Source: an uncultured Acidobacteriaceae bacterium
GTDB taxonomy: Bacteria > Acidobacteriota > Terriglobia > Terriglobales > Acidobacteriaceae
Length of the DNA: 64,000 nucleotides
Reading direction: 5' to 3'
NCBI GenBank assembly: GCA_903904755.1
Contig: CAIVDV010000020.1
Span: forward strand, 1 to 64,000
The first letter of the stretch is position 1. Each line of letters begins with the position of its first letter. The notes under the pieces were generated by a model. The model was not told the DNA's origin, did not search any database, and worked only from the letters and a program-made list of their open reading frames with translations. A program made the position numbers and the translations under genes. Below, piece after piece: positions 1 to 8,348 of the stretch.

Positions 1-44
1 CATGCGCCCCGTTTCCGTTTCTGGCCGAGAGATATTTCCCGCAG

Positions 45-539
45 TTAGAAGGGGATGTCGTCGTCGGTGATTTGGGCGGAGTCTTCGTAGCTGTTGCTGG
101 GGCGCTGGTCGAAGCTGGCGGTGCTGGCTGGGGCTGCGTTGCGTTGGTAGTTGCTGCCGCCACCGGACTGGTAGTTTCCGCCACCGCCGCCGCCCTGGTC
201 GTCACGGCCGGAGAGGAGCGAGAGGTCTGCAACTACGATTTCGGTGCGGTAGACCTTCTTCTGGGTATCTTTGTCGTCCCAGCTTCGGGTGGTGAGGCGG
301 CCTTCAATGTAGAGCTTGTTGCCCTTTTTGACGTAGTCGCGGACGATTTCAGCGAGCTTGCCGTAGGCGGTGATGTTGTGCCACTCGGTACGGTCCTGGA
401 AGTTACCCTGCTGGTCTTTGTAGCGGTCGCTGGTGGCGATCGAAAAGTTGGCGACGGGCTGGCCGCTGGGGAGGACTTTGATTTCCGGCTCTTTGCCGAC
501 GTTGCCGAGAAGGATGACTTTGTTAACGCTTTTTGCCAT
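45..539 (-). CDS. ssb: Single-stranded DNA-binding protein
   Basis: The 164-residue product binds single-stranded DNA during replication, repair and recombination. The N-terminal 110 residues form the OB fold: it opens MAKSVNKVILLGNVGKEPE and carries the family signature around WHNITAYGKLAEIV. A Gly/Gln/Asn-rich flexible tail follows, and the acidic tip DDDIPF is the docking peptide for partner proteins (known for bacterial SSB). Length and architecture match ordinary bacterial SSB. The ATG at 539 is preceded by GGAG at good spacing. It lies 137 bases downstream of a small membrane protein gene, separated by a repeat-rich spacer, so it may have its own promoter. Confidence 0.97.
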   Translation of the reverse strand: MAKSVNKVILLGNVGKEPEIKVLPSGQPVANFSIATSDRYKDQQGNFQDRTEWHNITAYGKLAEIVRDYVKKGNKLYIEGRLTTRSWDDKDTQKKVYRTEIVVADLSLLSGRDDQGGGGGGNYQSGGGSNYQRNAAPASTASFDQRPSNSYEDSAQITDDDIPF

Positions 540-589
540 TGGAGTGCTCCGTGGGATTGGTGCGGATAGTCAGGAGAAAGTTTAGCAGA

Positions 590-665
590 AGGACAGGGAA
601 CAGGGGTCAGGGATCAGGGGTCAGGAAGCGGAGTTAGCGGCGTTAGCGGGGCTAGCGGAGTTAGG
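590..665. repeat. Short tandem-like G-rich repeats
   Basis: The spacer between ssb and the 82-residue membrane protein gene contains near-repeats of CAGGGGTCAGGGAT, followed by copies of a GTTAGCGG-like unit. The first part resembles G-rich repeat tracts at about 2574-2620, 23624-23697 and 26985-27032. I see no gene in it. Confidence 0.5.
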
Positions 666-676
666 AGATGCCCCCA

Positions 677-925
677 CTAGCGGCGGCGGAAGTGTTTGGC
701 GACGCCGAGGAGGAAGAGGAGGAGGCCGAAGGGGACGCACATCATGCCGATGACGAGAGCCATCCAGCCGGCGTTGGAGTGTGCGCCGTCGCGGTCGAGG
801 CCGCCGAGGAAGAGGATGAGGACGGCGAAGCATGCGATGCCGGTGACGAGGATGAGCGAGCCGCCCTGGAGGAGTTCGCGGGTGCCGTCGGGGGTGCGAT
901 CGGGGGTGGGAGTGAGGTTGCTCAT
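677..925 (-). CDS. Small two-helix membrane protein, unknown function
   Basis: An 82-residue protein with two hydrophobic stretches (about residues 23-43 and 54-75) and a basic C-terminus (KHFRRR), so a small inner-membrane protein. Its start overlaps the end of the upstream DUF420 gene by four bases (ATGA). This implies translational coupling and makes the reading frame credible despite the small size. I do not recognise a family. Its position in the same transcript as haem O synthase and DUF420 suggests a link to cytochrome oxidase biogenesis, but only by context. Confidence 0.7.
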   Translation of the reverse strand: MSNLTPTPDRTPDGTRELLQGGSLILVTGIACFAVLILFLGGLDRDGAHSNAGWMALVIGMMCVPFGLLLFLLGVAKHFRRR

Positions 926-1467
926 GCGAGGGCCAGCCGTAACCAGACGTAGGTAATGACGCCGGTGATGCCGACGTAGAGCCAGAGGGGGAAGGTCCAG
1001 GCGGCGACCTTGCGGTGCTGCGGGATGCGTCCGGAGAGGGAGAGGAAGAAGGTGATGAGGATGAGGGGGAGCGCTACGGTGGCCAGGATGATGTGGCTGG
1101 CGAGGAGGATGAGATAGGGGGTGCGGAAGGCGGCGGTGAGGGGGTAGTGGACGTCTCCGTGGAGGGCGTGATGGAGGATGTAGCCGACGAGGAAGAGGGT
1201 GGAGAAGGCGAAGGCGGCGAACATGGCGGCGCGATGGGCGGCGATGTTGCGGGCGCGGATGTAGATGTAGCCGATGAGGAGAGCCACGGCGGAGAGGCCG
1301 TTGAGGGTGGCGTTGAGGGGAGCGAGGAAGGCAAAGCGGACGCCGGCGGCGTCGGCGGCGGGGTGGATGTAGATGAGCCAGAGCAGGAAGAGCGTGGCGG
1401 CAAGGCTGATGGCGAGGATGGCCGTGACAGCGGTGCGGGTTTGGATGGCGGGTGCTGGGGCGGTCAT
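922..1467 (-). CDS. DUF420 family membrane protein
   Basis: A 181-residue integral membrane protein with about five hydrophobic helices and conserved-looking histidines (GYILHHALHGDVHYP and SHIILA). It fits the DUF420/YozB family. Members of this family are commonly encoded beside cytochrome c oxidase and haem-synthesis genes; their biochemical role is not settled. Here it lies 18 bases downstream of haem O synthase on the same strand and overlaps the small membrane protein after it by four bases, so the three genes form one transcription unit. The histidines could bind metal or haem, but that is inference. Confidence 0.85.
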   Translation of the reverse strand: MTAPAPAIQTRTAVTAILAISLAATLFLLWLIYIHPAADAAGVRFAFLAPLNATLNGLSAVALLIGYIYIRARNIAAHRAAMFAAFAFSTLFLVGYILHHALHGDVHYPLTAAFRTPYLILLASHIILATVALPLILITFFLSLSGRIPQHRKVAAWTFPLWLYVGITGVITYVWLRLALA

Positions 1468-1485
1468 GATTGCGGTCGTTCCTTT

Positions 1486-2487
1486 TTACTTGACGGTGGC
1501 AGCCAGCATGAGGCTGGTGAGGAGCAGGGGGAGATAGATAACGGAGACTTTGAGGAGGTCGCGGGCGAACATGCGGCTTTCAGTTTCTCCGGTGGCCTTG
1601 AGGATGCGGCTGAAGCGGAGGGTGTAGCCGAGGTAGACGAGTCCGAGGAGGGTGGCGATGACGGCGTAAGGGGTGCCGGCCATGCCGAGCTTCCAGGGGA
1701 GGAGGCTGACGGGGATCATGACGAGGGCGTAGACGGTGGCCTCGATGACGGTGGAGAGGCCGTCGGGCTGGACGACGGGGAGCATTTTGATGCCGGCGCG
1801 GGCGTAGTCGTGGCGATAGAGCCAGGCAATGGCCATGAAGTGGGGGAACTGCCAGACGAAGAGGATGGCGAAGAGGGCGATGCCGGGCCACTCGATTTGC
1901 CCGCGGGCGGCGGTCCAGCCAAGGAGGGGGCCGGCCGCGCCGGGGAAGGCTCCGAGGAAGGTGGCGAGGGTGGTGAATCGCTTGAGGGGTGTGTAGACGG
2001 CGACGTAGGTGAAGACGGTGAGGAGGGCGAGCGAGACGGTGAGGAGGTTTGTGGTGGCTTCAAGCCAGAGGCCGCCGGCGAGGACGCAGCCGAAGCCGAG
2101 AGCGAGGCCGACGGGGAGGGGGATGCGTCCGGCGGCGATGGGGCGGTTGGCGGTGCGGAGCATTTTGGCGTCGGATTTGCGCTCGATGGCCTCGTTGAGG
2201 GCGCTGGCACCGGCGGAGACGAGGCCGACGCCGATGAGGGTTTCGAGGAGTCCGCGCTGGAGGCTGGAGATGCCGGAGTTGATGGAGCCGAGGTAGAAGC
2301 CCGCCCAGGTGGTGATGAGCACCATGAGGGTGACTTTGACTTTGAAGAGCTCGCGGAGGTCGCCGATGAGAGTGGCGGTGGCGCCGGGGGCGGGGTGGGG
2401 AAGATGGGGATGATGGGCCGCGTGGGGGCCGTCGTGCGGAGTGGGCACGGGGACGGCAGGGGATGCGGCTGGGTGGATGCTGGCCAT
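1486..2487 (-). CDS. ctaB/cyoE: Protohaem IX farnesyltransferase (haem O synthase)
   Basis: This 333-residue UbiA-type membrane prenyltransferase transfers a farnesyl group to haem B to give haem O for terminal oxidases. The family signature is visible: the aspartate-rich region with NEAIERKSDAKMLRTANRP (loop 2), then YTPLKR and PGAAGPLLGW. It has eight or so hydrophobic helices. The open frame extends to 3048 but that part is the shadow of shikimate kinase. The ATG at 2487 gives an N-terminus with a His/Pro-rich leader before ELFKVKVTLMVLITTWAG, the normal beginning of the domain. Followed by DUF420. Confidence 0.95.
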   Translation of the reverse strand: MASIHPAASPAVPVPTPHDGPHAAHHPHLPHPAPGATATLIGDLRELFKVKVTLMVLITTWAGFYLGSINSGISSLQRGLLETLIGVGLVSAGASALNEAIERKSDAKMLRTANRPIAAGRIPLPVGLALGFGCVLAGGLWLEATTNLLTVSLALLTVFTYVAVYTPLKRFTTLATFLGAFPGAAGPLLGWTAARGQIEWPGIALFAILFVWQFPHFMAIAWLYRHDYARAGIKMLPVVQPDGLSTVIEATVYALVMIPVSLLPWKLGMAGTPYAVIATLLGLVYLGYTLRFSRILKATGETESRMFARDLLKVSVIYLPLLLTSLMLAATVK

Positions 2488-2573
2488 GAAACCTGTATGA
2501 ACCTCGTAGGCAGCGGCGGGAGTGGCGTGGGATGTGCCGGAGGGCAGCCGCTGTGTTGATGATACCAAGAGTG

Positions 2574-2622
2574 GAGGGACCAGGGACGTAGGGACTGGGG
2601 ACTGGGTACAGGGGACAGGGAT
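2574..2622. repeat. G-rich GGGAC-type repeat tract
   Basis: Immediately beyond the stop codon of shikimate kinase there are repeated units of the form GGGAC plus two to four bases. Positions 2574-2595 are identical over 22 bases to 23646-23667, and 2584-2598 shares 15 bases with the tract near 27019-27033. It is non-coding. Confidence 0.7.
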
Positions 2623-2623
2623 G

Positions 2624-3184
2624 CTAAGCGGTGGGTGGGGCGAGTTGGAGGCGGTCGGCGAGGGCCTGGGCGGCGGCGCGGGGGGTGAGGTTGTCGACGG
2701 GCAGGGTGAGGTGGGCGAGGCGGTAGAGGGGGAGGCGGCGGAGGTAGCGGGCTTCGAGGTTGGCGCGGTCGGCGAGGACGGGGCGGACGGCGTCAGTGCC
2801 GGAGGTGCGGAGGAGGACGGTGTCGAAGGAGGCTTCGAGGTGGACCAGGCGGGTGGCGGGGTCCGAGAGGAGGAGGGCGCGGGTGCGCTCGTCTTCAATG
2901 GCTCCGCCGCCGAGGGCGAGGACGATGCGGCGCTCGGTGAGGAAGCGGGCGATGGTGATGTGCTCGAGCTGGCGGAAGTGGGATTCGCCATGGAGGCGGA
3001 AGATTTCTGCGATGGTGGTGCCGGCTGCGTGTTCGATTTCGCGGTCAACGTCGATGAATCGCCACCAAACGGAACGGGCGAGGATGCGGCCGACGGTGGA
3101 TTTGCCGGAGCCCATGAAGCCGGTGAGGACGACGCGGTGGGGGAAGCCTGGGAGGACGGGGCCGTGCGTGGTCGTCTCAGTCAT
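2624..3184 (-). CDS. aroK: Shikimate kinase
   Basis: This 186-residue enzyme phosphorylates shikimate at the 3-hydroxyl using ATP in chorismate synthesis. The Walker A loop is GFMGSGKST (residues 22-30). The shikimate-binding aspartate is in FIDVDREIE, and the glycine-rich LALGGGAIEDE segment and the LID arginine region around DAVRPVLADR follow. Length is slightly above the typical 170-180. Its start overlaps the upstream anti-sigma gene by eight bases, so it appears to be the third gene of an ECF sigma factor operon. That is an unusual setting for an aromatic amino acid gene. Confidence 0.95.
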   Translation of the reverse strand: MTETTTHGPVLPGFPHRVVLTGFMGSGKSTVGRILARSVWWRFIDVDREIEHAAGTTIAEIFRLHGESHFRQLEHITIARFLTERRIVLALGGGAIEDERTRALLLSDPATRLVHLEASFDTVLLRTSGTDAVRPVLADRANLEARYLRRLPLYRLAHLTLPVDNLTPRAAAQALADRLQLAPPTA

Positions 3185-3491
3185 GGGCAGGGTCCCGATC
3201 CGTGAAAGGGTTTGTGGGCTGTTCTTCCAGGGCGATGGCGCGCTGGATCTGGTCCCAGAGGGTGTCTGGGGGGTCGGCGGGCATGAGCTGGCGGGCGGCC
3301 TCGGCGATGGCTTCGAGGTCGCGGACGAGGGCCTGACAGCGAGGACAGGAGCGGAGATGGGGGTCGAGCTGGAGGTCTTCTCCAGCGGCGAGAATGGCAG
3401 GCATGGAGGCCTGGAAGCTGGCGCAGGCCTGTTCGGCGGCGGCGGCCTGCTGGGGAGAGTGGTCGGGATTGGGCAGGAATGAATCGGTCAC
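3177..3491 (-). CDS. Putative zinc-binding anti-sigma factor
   Basis: A 104-residue soluble protein containing HLRSCPRC (His45, Cys49, Cys52), the HxxxCxxC pattern of zinc-associated anti-sigma (ZAS) domains. It has no membrane helix, so it would act in the cytoplasm. It overlaps the upstream sigma factor gene by four bases (ATGA), the standard sigma/anti-sigma arrangement. It presumably sequesters the ECF sigma factor and could be redox- or metal-responsive by analogy with ZAS proteins. The target assignment rests on position plus the motif; overall similarity is too low to name it. Confidence 0.8.
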   Translation of the reverse strand: MTDSFLPNPDHSPQQAAAAEQACASFQASMPAILAAGEDLQLDPHLRSCPRCQALVRDLEAIAEAARQLMPADPPDTLWDQIQRAIALEEQPTNPFTDRDPAHD

Positions 3492-4120
3492 GGGGTGACC
3501 TCCCTGTTTTCAGTTTTTGCGAGGGCCTGGCGGAGGCGCAGGCGGGCTTTGTGGAGCTGGGATTTGGAGTTGCCGACAGAGCACTCCAGCAGGGCGGCGA
3601 TTTCGTTGTGTTCGTAGCCTTCAATGTCGTGCAGGACGAAGACCATGCGGTATCCGGCGGGGAGGTCCTGGACGGCTTTTTCGAGGGTCATGCGGTCGAT
3701 GGCGCCGTTGAGGTGCAGGTCGGGCGCGCCGAAGCTGCGGATGGGGCCGGAGTCGGGCGAGGTGTCGAGGGCTTCGTCGAGGGAGATGAGGTTGAGTCCC
3801 TTGCGGCGTAGGTTCATGAGCACGACGTTGACGGTGAGCCGATGGAGCCATGTGGAGAAGGCGGAGTCTCCGCGGAAGGAGCGGATTTTTCGGAAGAGCT
3901 GGAGGAATGCCTCCTGGGTGAGGTCTTCAGCCTCGGCCGGGTTGCCGAGCATGCGGAGGCAGAGGGAGTAGACGCGGCGCTTGTGGAAGGCGTAGATCTC
4001 AGCGAATGCGGCGTGGTCGCCCAACTGAGCGCGGACGATGGCCTGGTGGTCGGGGGACGTGGAAAGGGTATCCGCCTGGAGGGATTCGAGTTCTGGCCGG
4101 GCGGTGTCCTGGTGTGTCAC
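3488..4120 (-). CDS. ECF-type RNA polymerase sigma factor
   Basis: A 210-residue group 4 sigma-70 protein. Region 2 spans about residues 35-105 (YSLCLRMLGNPAEAEDLTQEAF, then WLHRLTVN, the DNA-melting and minus-10 recognition part). Region 4 is at about 145-200 (LPAGYRMVFVLHDIEGYEHNEIAALL), a helix-turn-helix for the minus-35 element. The GTG start at 4120 has AGGAG at five-base spacing. It heads an overlapping operon with the ZAS anti-sigma gene and aroK, and diverges from the outer-membrane assembly operon across a 347-base gap. Its regulon cannot be told from the sequence; envelope functions next door are a suggestion only. Confidence 0.93.
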   Translation of the reverse strand: MTHQDTARPELESLQADTLSTSPDHQAIVRAQLGDHAAFAEIYAFHKRRVYSLCLRMLGNPAEAEDLTQEAFLQLFRKIRSFRGDSAFSTWLHRLTVNVVLMNLRRKGLNLISLDEALDTSPDSGPIRSFGAPDLHLNGAIDRMTLEKAVQDLPAGYRMVFVLHDIEGYEHNEIAALLECSVGNSKSQLHKARLRLRQALAKTENREVTP

Positions 4121-4467
4121 TGCAACTCCTGATTGTGATGCAGGCTGCTGCCGAGTGGGGCAGAAGCGGTGAAGCGGGGCCCGAGGTGCACGGCCTGGAT
4201 GCTGCAGGCCTGGGAGGAGAGGCGCGGACTTGCCGGGATGGCGGCAAACGGAGCGCGTGGTGGATGGTCCGCTTCCTGCCCGTGGTGGGGTGCGTCAGAA
4301 GGAAGAACGGGACTGACAGGAAGTAGACGGGTTGGGTTGTGTACCGAATTGGCCCGGCACAAGACGGTGTTGGTTATTAGTATAGGGAAACGGGGTTGAG
4401 AGCCGTGCGGAGCCTGCCTGGAAGAATTGGAGCGGGCGGCGCGGAGTGGTGTGGAGTGCAGCGTTTG
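4121..4467. other. Divergent intergenic region between sigma factor and bamA-like gene
   Basis: This 347-base region has no convincing gene. It must hold promoters for both directions. The right end is AT-richer (GGTTATTAGTATAGG at about 4371-4385), a plausible minus-10 area for the rightward operon, but I see no clean minus-35. A TTG at 4396 opens the downstream frame 24 codons early; the ATG at 4468 followed by a normal signal peptide is a better start. Confidence 0.5.
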
Positions 4468-7400
4468 ATGCGGTTTGGGATGGAAGCGAGCGTGCGGCGA
4501 TTGGGGTTGGCGGGACGGATTGTCCGGCTGGCGCTGCTGCTGCTGTTGCTGACGCCGATGCTGCATGGACAAAAGCCTGAAAAGAGCACGGCGCTGGAGC
4601 CGGAGCGCCGGCTGCTGGCGCGGCTGGATGGGCGCGCGGTGAGCCGGGTGGAGTTTACCGGAATTACGGCGGAACAGTTGGGGCCGCTACCGGGGCAACT
4701 GGCACAGCAGGCCGGGGTGGCGCTGAGCGCGGAGAAGGTGCGGGCGAGCCTGCGAAGGTTGTTTGCGACGGGGCGCTACGACAGCCTGGCGCTGGAGGCG
4801 CGGGAAGAAGGCGGGGGGCTGGTGCTGGTGTTTGCCGGACAGCCGCGAAGTTTTCTGGGCGTGGTGACGGTGGATGGGGCGAAGGGCGCGAATCTGAATT
4901 CGCTTCTGCTGCGGGCGAGCCGACTGACGCCGGGGGAGCGGTTTACCGAAGCCGGCCTGGTGCAGGCGGAGACGCAGATGCGGCGCGTGCTGGCGGAAAA
5001 CGGATTCCACGAGCCGACGTTTGCCCACAAGCTGGTTGAGCACAAGCAAGACCAACTGGTGGATGTGGCGTACACGGTGAACAGCGGCGCGCAGGCGCGG
5101 ATTGGCACGGTGAGCGTGGAAGGGGACAGCGGGCTGACGGCGGAGACGATTCGGCGGGCGGCCAAGCTGGAGACGGGCAAGCTGGTGGACCGGGATACTT
5201 CAAGCAAGGCGCTGGCGGGGCTGGAAAAGCGATACCGGAAGGCGGACCGGCTGGAAGCGGAAGTGAAGCTGGCGAAGCCGGAGTATGACGCCGGGAAGAA
5301 GCGGGTGAACTGGCAGGTGACGGCAAATCGCGGGCCGGTGGTAACTGTGGAGGTGGAAGGCGCGAACCTGAGCGAGGACAAGATTCGCAAGCTGGTGCCG
5401 GTGTATGAAGAGGGCGCGGTGGATGAGGATCTGCTGAACGAGGGTGGCCGGAATCTGCAGAACTACTACCAGCGGCTGGGGTATTTTGACGTGAAGGTGC
5501 GGCATGAGAATCGCACCCCGACGGGCGAGCTGGTGCGGATTGTGTACACGGTGGAGCTGGGGGCACGGCACCGTGTGCAGCGGGTGAGCGTGACGGGGAA
5601 CAAGTACATTGACCAGCAGACGCTGCGGGATCTGCTGAATGTGCGGGCGAGCGACTCGTTTGAGCGGCAGGGCGTGTATAACCAGCAACTGGTGGCCAGC
5701 GATGTGGCATCCCTGCAGGCGGTGTACCAGAACAACGGATTTTCGCATGTGCAGGTGACGCCGGAGATTCAGGACTGGGTGAACAGCCTGGGCGTGCCGC
5801 AGAAGGCGCGGGGCAAGCAGGCAGCGCTGAACGTGATTTATCACGTGGAGGAAGGGCAGCAGCAGCGGGTTCACTCGGTACAACTGGCGGGTGTGGAGCA
5901 TGCGGATACGGCCAGGCTGGCGGCGCTGCTGAATACGGCGGCGGGGCAGCCGCTATCGCCGGAGAGCCTGGCGGGAGACCGGGAGACGCTGCTGACGTGG
6001 TATTTGAGCCATGGATTTGACCAGGTGCGGGTGGAGATATCGCAGACCGAGCAGGCGACGGATGTGAGCCAGGTGGATGTGGTGTTTCACATCACCGAGG
6101 GGCAGCAGATATTCCTGCGGCGGCTGCTGATTACGGGGTTGCACTCCACCCGGCCGGAGACGGTGCAGTCGGTGATTCCGCTGCATGACGGGGACCCGCT
6201 GGACCAGACGGCGCTGGTGGAGATGCAGCGGCAGTTGTACGATTTGGCGCTGTTTGACGAAGTGAATACGGCGATTCTGAATCCCAACGGCGATGAGGTG
6301 CAGAAGACGGTGCTGCTGCAGACGGTGGAGGCGCGGCGCTGGGATGTGAGCTATGGCGCGGGGTTTGAGTTGCAGACGGGCACGGTGAGCGCGGGGACCT
6401 CGAGCAATCCCAACGGACGGGTGGGTGCGAGCCCGCGGGGATTGATTGAAGTGAGCCGTATCAATTTGTTTGGGCGGGACCAGACGGCGAGTTTGCGGGG
6501 AACGCTGGGGTTGCTGGAGCAGCGGGTGAATTTGCTGTATCAGTACCCGCACTTTCTGGGAAACCGGAATTTTGGATTTGCGTTTTCCGCCGGGTACAAC
6601 AACAGCCAGGATGTGACGACGTATTCGGCGTCGAAGCTGGAAGGGAGCTTCCGGCTGACGGAGCACTTTACCGGCGACGGGCACGGGCCAAGCAAGGCGA
6701 ATACGCTGATTTACCAGTTCATCTACCGCAGAGTGAAGGTGAACGCGGACAGCGTGGAGGTGCCGGAGATTGATATTCCGCTGGTGTCGCAGGCGGTGCG
6801 CGTGGGCGGCCCGGCGCTGACGTGGATACGGGATACGCGGGATACGCCGCTGGATGCGCATCATGGCACTTATACGAGCTTCCAGGAGTTTTTGTCGTCG
6901 GCAATTTTCAGTTCGCAGGCGAATTTCAACCAGGTGGATATTTCGAACTCGAGCTACTACCGGATTGACAAGAACCGGATTGTGCTGGCGCGGAATACGC
7001 GGTGGGGGCAGGAGCGGGCGTATGGGCGTGCGGCCGATGAGCTGATTCCGCTGCCGGAGCGGCTCTATGGCGGAGGGGCGAATTCGCATCGCGGGTTTGG
7101 CGTGAACTCGGCCGGGCCGCGCGACCCGCAGACGGGGTATCCGATTGGCGGAGCGGGCGTGTTTGTGAACAGCACGGAGTTGCGGCTGCCTGCGCCGACC
7201 CTGCCATTTGTGGGCAATACGGTGAGCTTTGTGCCCTTCCACGATATGGGCAACGTGTTTACGAATGCGAGCGACATTTGGGCGAGCGCGTTGCGATTCC
7301 GTCAGCAGAACCGGGCGGGTTGCCGGAACCTGACGGCGGGCGCGCCGACCGGGCCGGTGACCTCAACGGGGCAGGAGGGAACCTGCACCTTCAACTATTT

Positions 7401-7593
7401 CTCGCACACGGTGGGGATGGGGATTCGATACAAGACGCCGGTGGGGCCGATTCGCGTGGACTTCAGCTATAACCTGAACCCGCCGATTTATCCGGTGACT
7501 TATGATGCGGTGCACAAGGTGAACCTGGTGAAGCCGTATGTTGGCGAGGGTTCGCACTTCAACTTTTTCTTCAGCCTGGGGCAGAGTTTCTGA
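4468..7593 (+). CDS. Omp85-family outer membrane protein (BamA/TamA-like)
   Basis: A roughly 1041-residue outer-membrane protein that would fold or insert beta-barrels or feed the TamB bridge. After a signal peptide (about residues 1-35) come several POTRA repeats over the first 600 residues, recognisable by recurring segments such as GARHRVQRVSVTGNKYI and EGQQIFLRRLLITG. The C-terminal third is the 16-strand barrel. The barrel contains the Omp85 RGF motif in GGGANSHRGFG and ends in Phe (SLGQSF), the usual outer-membrane sorting signal. It starts at ATG 4468 (GGAG about 11 bases upstream); a TTG at 4396 is an alternative. The stop overlaps the next start by one base. Confidence 0.92.
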   Translation: MRFGMEASVRRLGLAGRIVRLALLLLLLTPMLHGQKPEKSTALEPERRLLARLDGRAVSRVEFTGITAEQLGPLPGQLAQQAGVALSAEKVRASLRRLFATGRYDSLALEAREEGGGLVLVFAGQPRSFLGVVTVDGAKGANLNSLLLRASRLTPGERFTEAGLVQAETQMRRVLAENGFHEPTFAHKLVEHKQDQLVDVAYTVNSGAQARIGTVSVEGDSGLTAETIRRAAKLETGKLVDRDTSSKALAGLEKRYRKADRLEAEVKLAKPEYDAGKKRVNWQVTANRGPVVTVEVEGANLSEDKIRKLVPVYEEGAVDEDLLNEGGRNLQNYYQRLGYFDVKVRHENRTPTGELVRIVYTVELGARHRVQRVSVTGNKYIDQQTLRDLLNVRASDSFERQGVYNQQLVASDVASLQAVYQNNGFSHVQVTPEIQDWVNSLGVPQKARGKQAALNVIYHVEEGQQQRVHSVQLAGVEHADTARLAALLNTAAGQPLSPESLAGDRETLLTWYLSHGFDQVRVEISQTEQATDVSQVDVVFHITEGQQIFLRRLLITGLHSTRPETVQSVIPLHDGDPLDQTALVEMQRQLYDLALFDEVNTAILNPNGDEVQKTVLLQTVEARRWDVSYGAGFELQTGTVSAGTSSNPNGRVGASPRGLIEVSRINLFGRDQTASLRGTLGLLEQRVNLLYQYPHFLGNRNFGFAFSAGYNNSQDVTTYSASKLEGSFRLTEHFTGDGHGPSKANTLIYQFIYRRVKVNADSVEVPEIDIPLVSQAVRVGGPALTWIRDTRDTPLDAHHGTYTSFQEFLSSAIFSSQANFNQVDISNSSYYRIDKNRIVLARNTRWGQERAYGRAADELIPLPERLYGGGANSHRGFGVNSAGPRDPQTGYPIGGAGVFVNSTELRLPAPTLPFVGNTVSFVPFHDMGNVFTNASDIWASALRFRQQNRAGCRNLTAGAPTGPVTSTGQEGTCTFNYFSHTVGMGIRYKTPVGPIRVDFSYNLNPPIYPVTYDAVHKVNLVKPYVGEGSHFNFFFSLGQSF

Positions 7594-8348
7594 TGGCGAT
7601 GCGGCGTGGCATGGGCGGCGGTGCGGGGTGGCGATGGCTGCCGGTGGTGCTGTGCCTGATGGTTGGCTGTGCGTGCGCGGAGGCGCAGGTTGAGGTGGAC
7701 CGCGTGGTGGCGGTGGTGAACAACCAGGTGATATTGGCCAGCGATGTGGAGCTGGAGCGGCGCATGTTCTCGCTGCTGCCGGTGCAGGATGCGGGCGGGG
7801 AGACGGCGGCAAGCGCGCTGGAGCGGCTGACGACGCGGGCGCTGATTGAGCAGCAGATTGTGCGCGAAGACCCGAAAGGGATGGATGTGGCGGGGGCGGA
7901 GTTGGAGGCATCGCTGACGGAGCTGAAGCAGAACCTGCCCGGATGCCGGCAGCAGGAGTGCGTGACGACGGAGGGCTGGGCGGCGCACCTGGCGGCAATG
8001 GACCTGACGGCGGAGGAGGTTCGCGGCTACTGGGCGAACCGGATGGCGGTGCTGCGGTTTATTGAGATGCGGTTCCGGTCGGGCATCCGGATTGCGCCGG
8101 AAGAGATTGAGAAGTATTACCGGGAGAAGCTGACGCCGCAGTACGGGAAGGCTGCGGATGTGCCGCCGCTGGAGCGGGTGAGCGCGCGGATTGAAGAGAT
8201 TCTGCTGCAGGAACAGGTGAATACGCTTCTGAACGACTGGCTGAAGACGCTGCAGGATGCGGGCCAGGTTGAGGTACTGGACCCGGGTTTGCGGTCGGCG
8301 GTGAAGGCGGTCGGCGATGCCGGAGATAGCAAAGGGGGCGGGCGGTGA
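7593..8348 (+). CDS. SurA-like periplasmic chaperone, without rotamase domain
   Basis: A 251-residue exported protein with a signal peptide ending near the CACAEA segment. It is followed by VDRVVAVVNNQVILASDVE, the characteristic opening of the SurA/PpiD N-terminal chaperone fold. The rest is helical, with a TLNDWLKTL-like C-terminal helix typical of SurA. No parvulin PPIase domain is present, so it is about half the size of E. coli SurA and would act as a pure chaperone. It overlaps bamA upstream (TGATG) and tamB downstream (four bases), so all three should be made together for outer-membrane biogenesis. Confidence 0.85.
   Translation: MAMRRGMGGGAGWRWLPVVLCLMVGCACAEAQVEVDRVVAVVNNQVILASDVELERRMFSLLPVQDAGGETAASALERLTTRALIEQQIVREDPKGMDVAGAELEASLTELKQNLPGCRQQECVTTEGWAAHLAAMDLTAEEVRGYWANRMAVLRFIEMRFRSGIRIAPEEIEKYYREKLTPQYGKAADVPPLERVSARIEEILLQEQVNTLLNDWLKTLQDAGQVEVLDPGLRSAVKAVGDAGDSKGGGR

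Noticed and set aside
1-3. CAT at the window edge, which reads as an ATG on the minus strand
   Set aside because: It may be the start of the gene downstream of ssb, but only three bases are visible.
1015-2559. A 514-residue plus-strand frame opposite DUF420 and haem O synthase
   Set aside because: It is almost entirely Gly/Glu/Asp/Ala/Val, which is the mirror of the real membrane proteins.
4396-4467. Upstream TTG start for the Omp85-family gene
   Set aside because: It would put 24 extra polar residues before the signal peptide; ATG 4468 gives a normal exported N-terminus.
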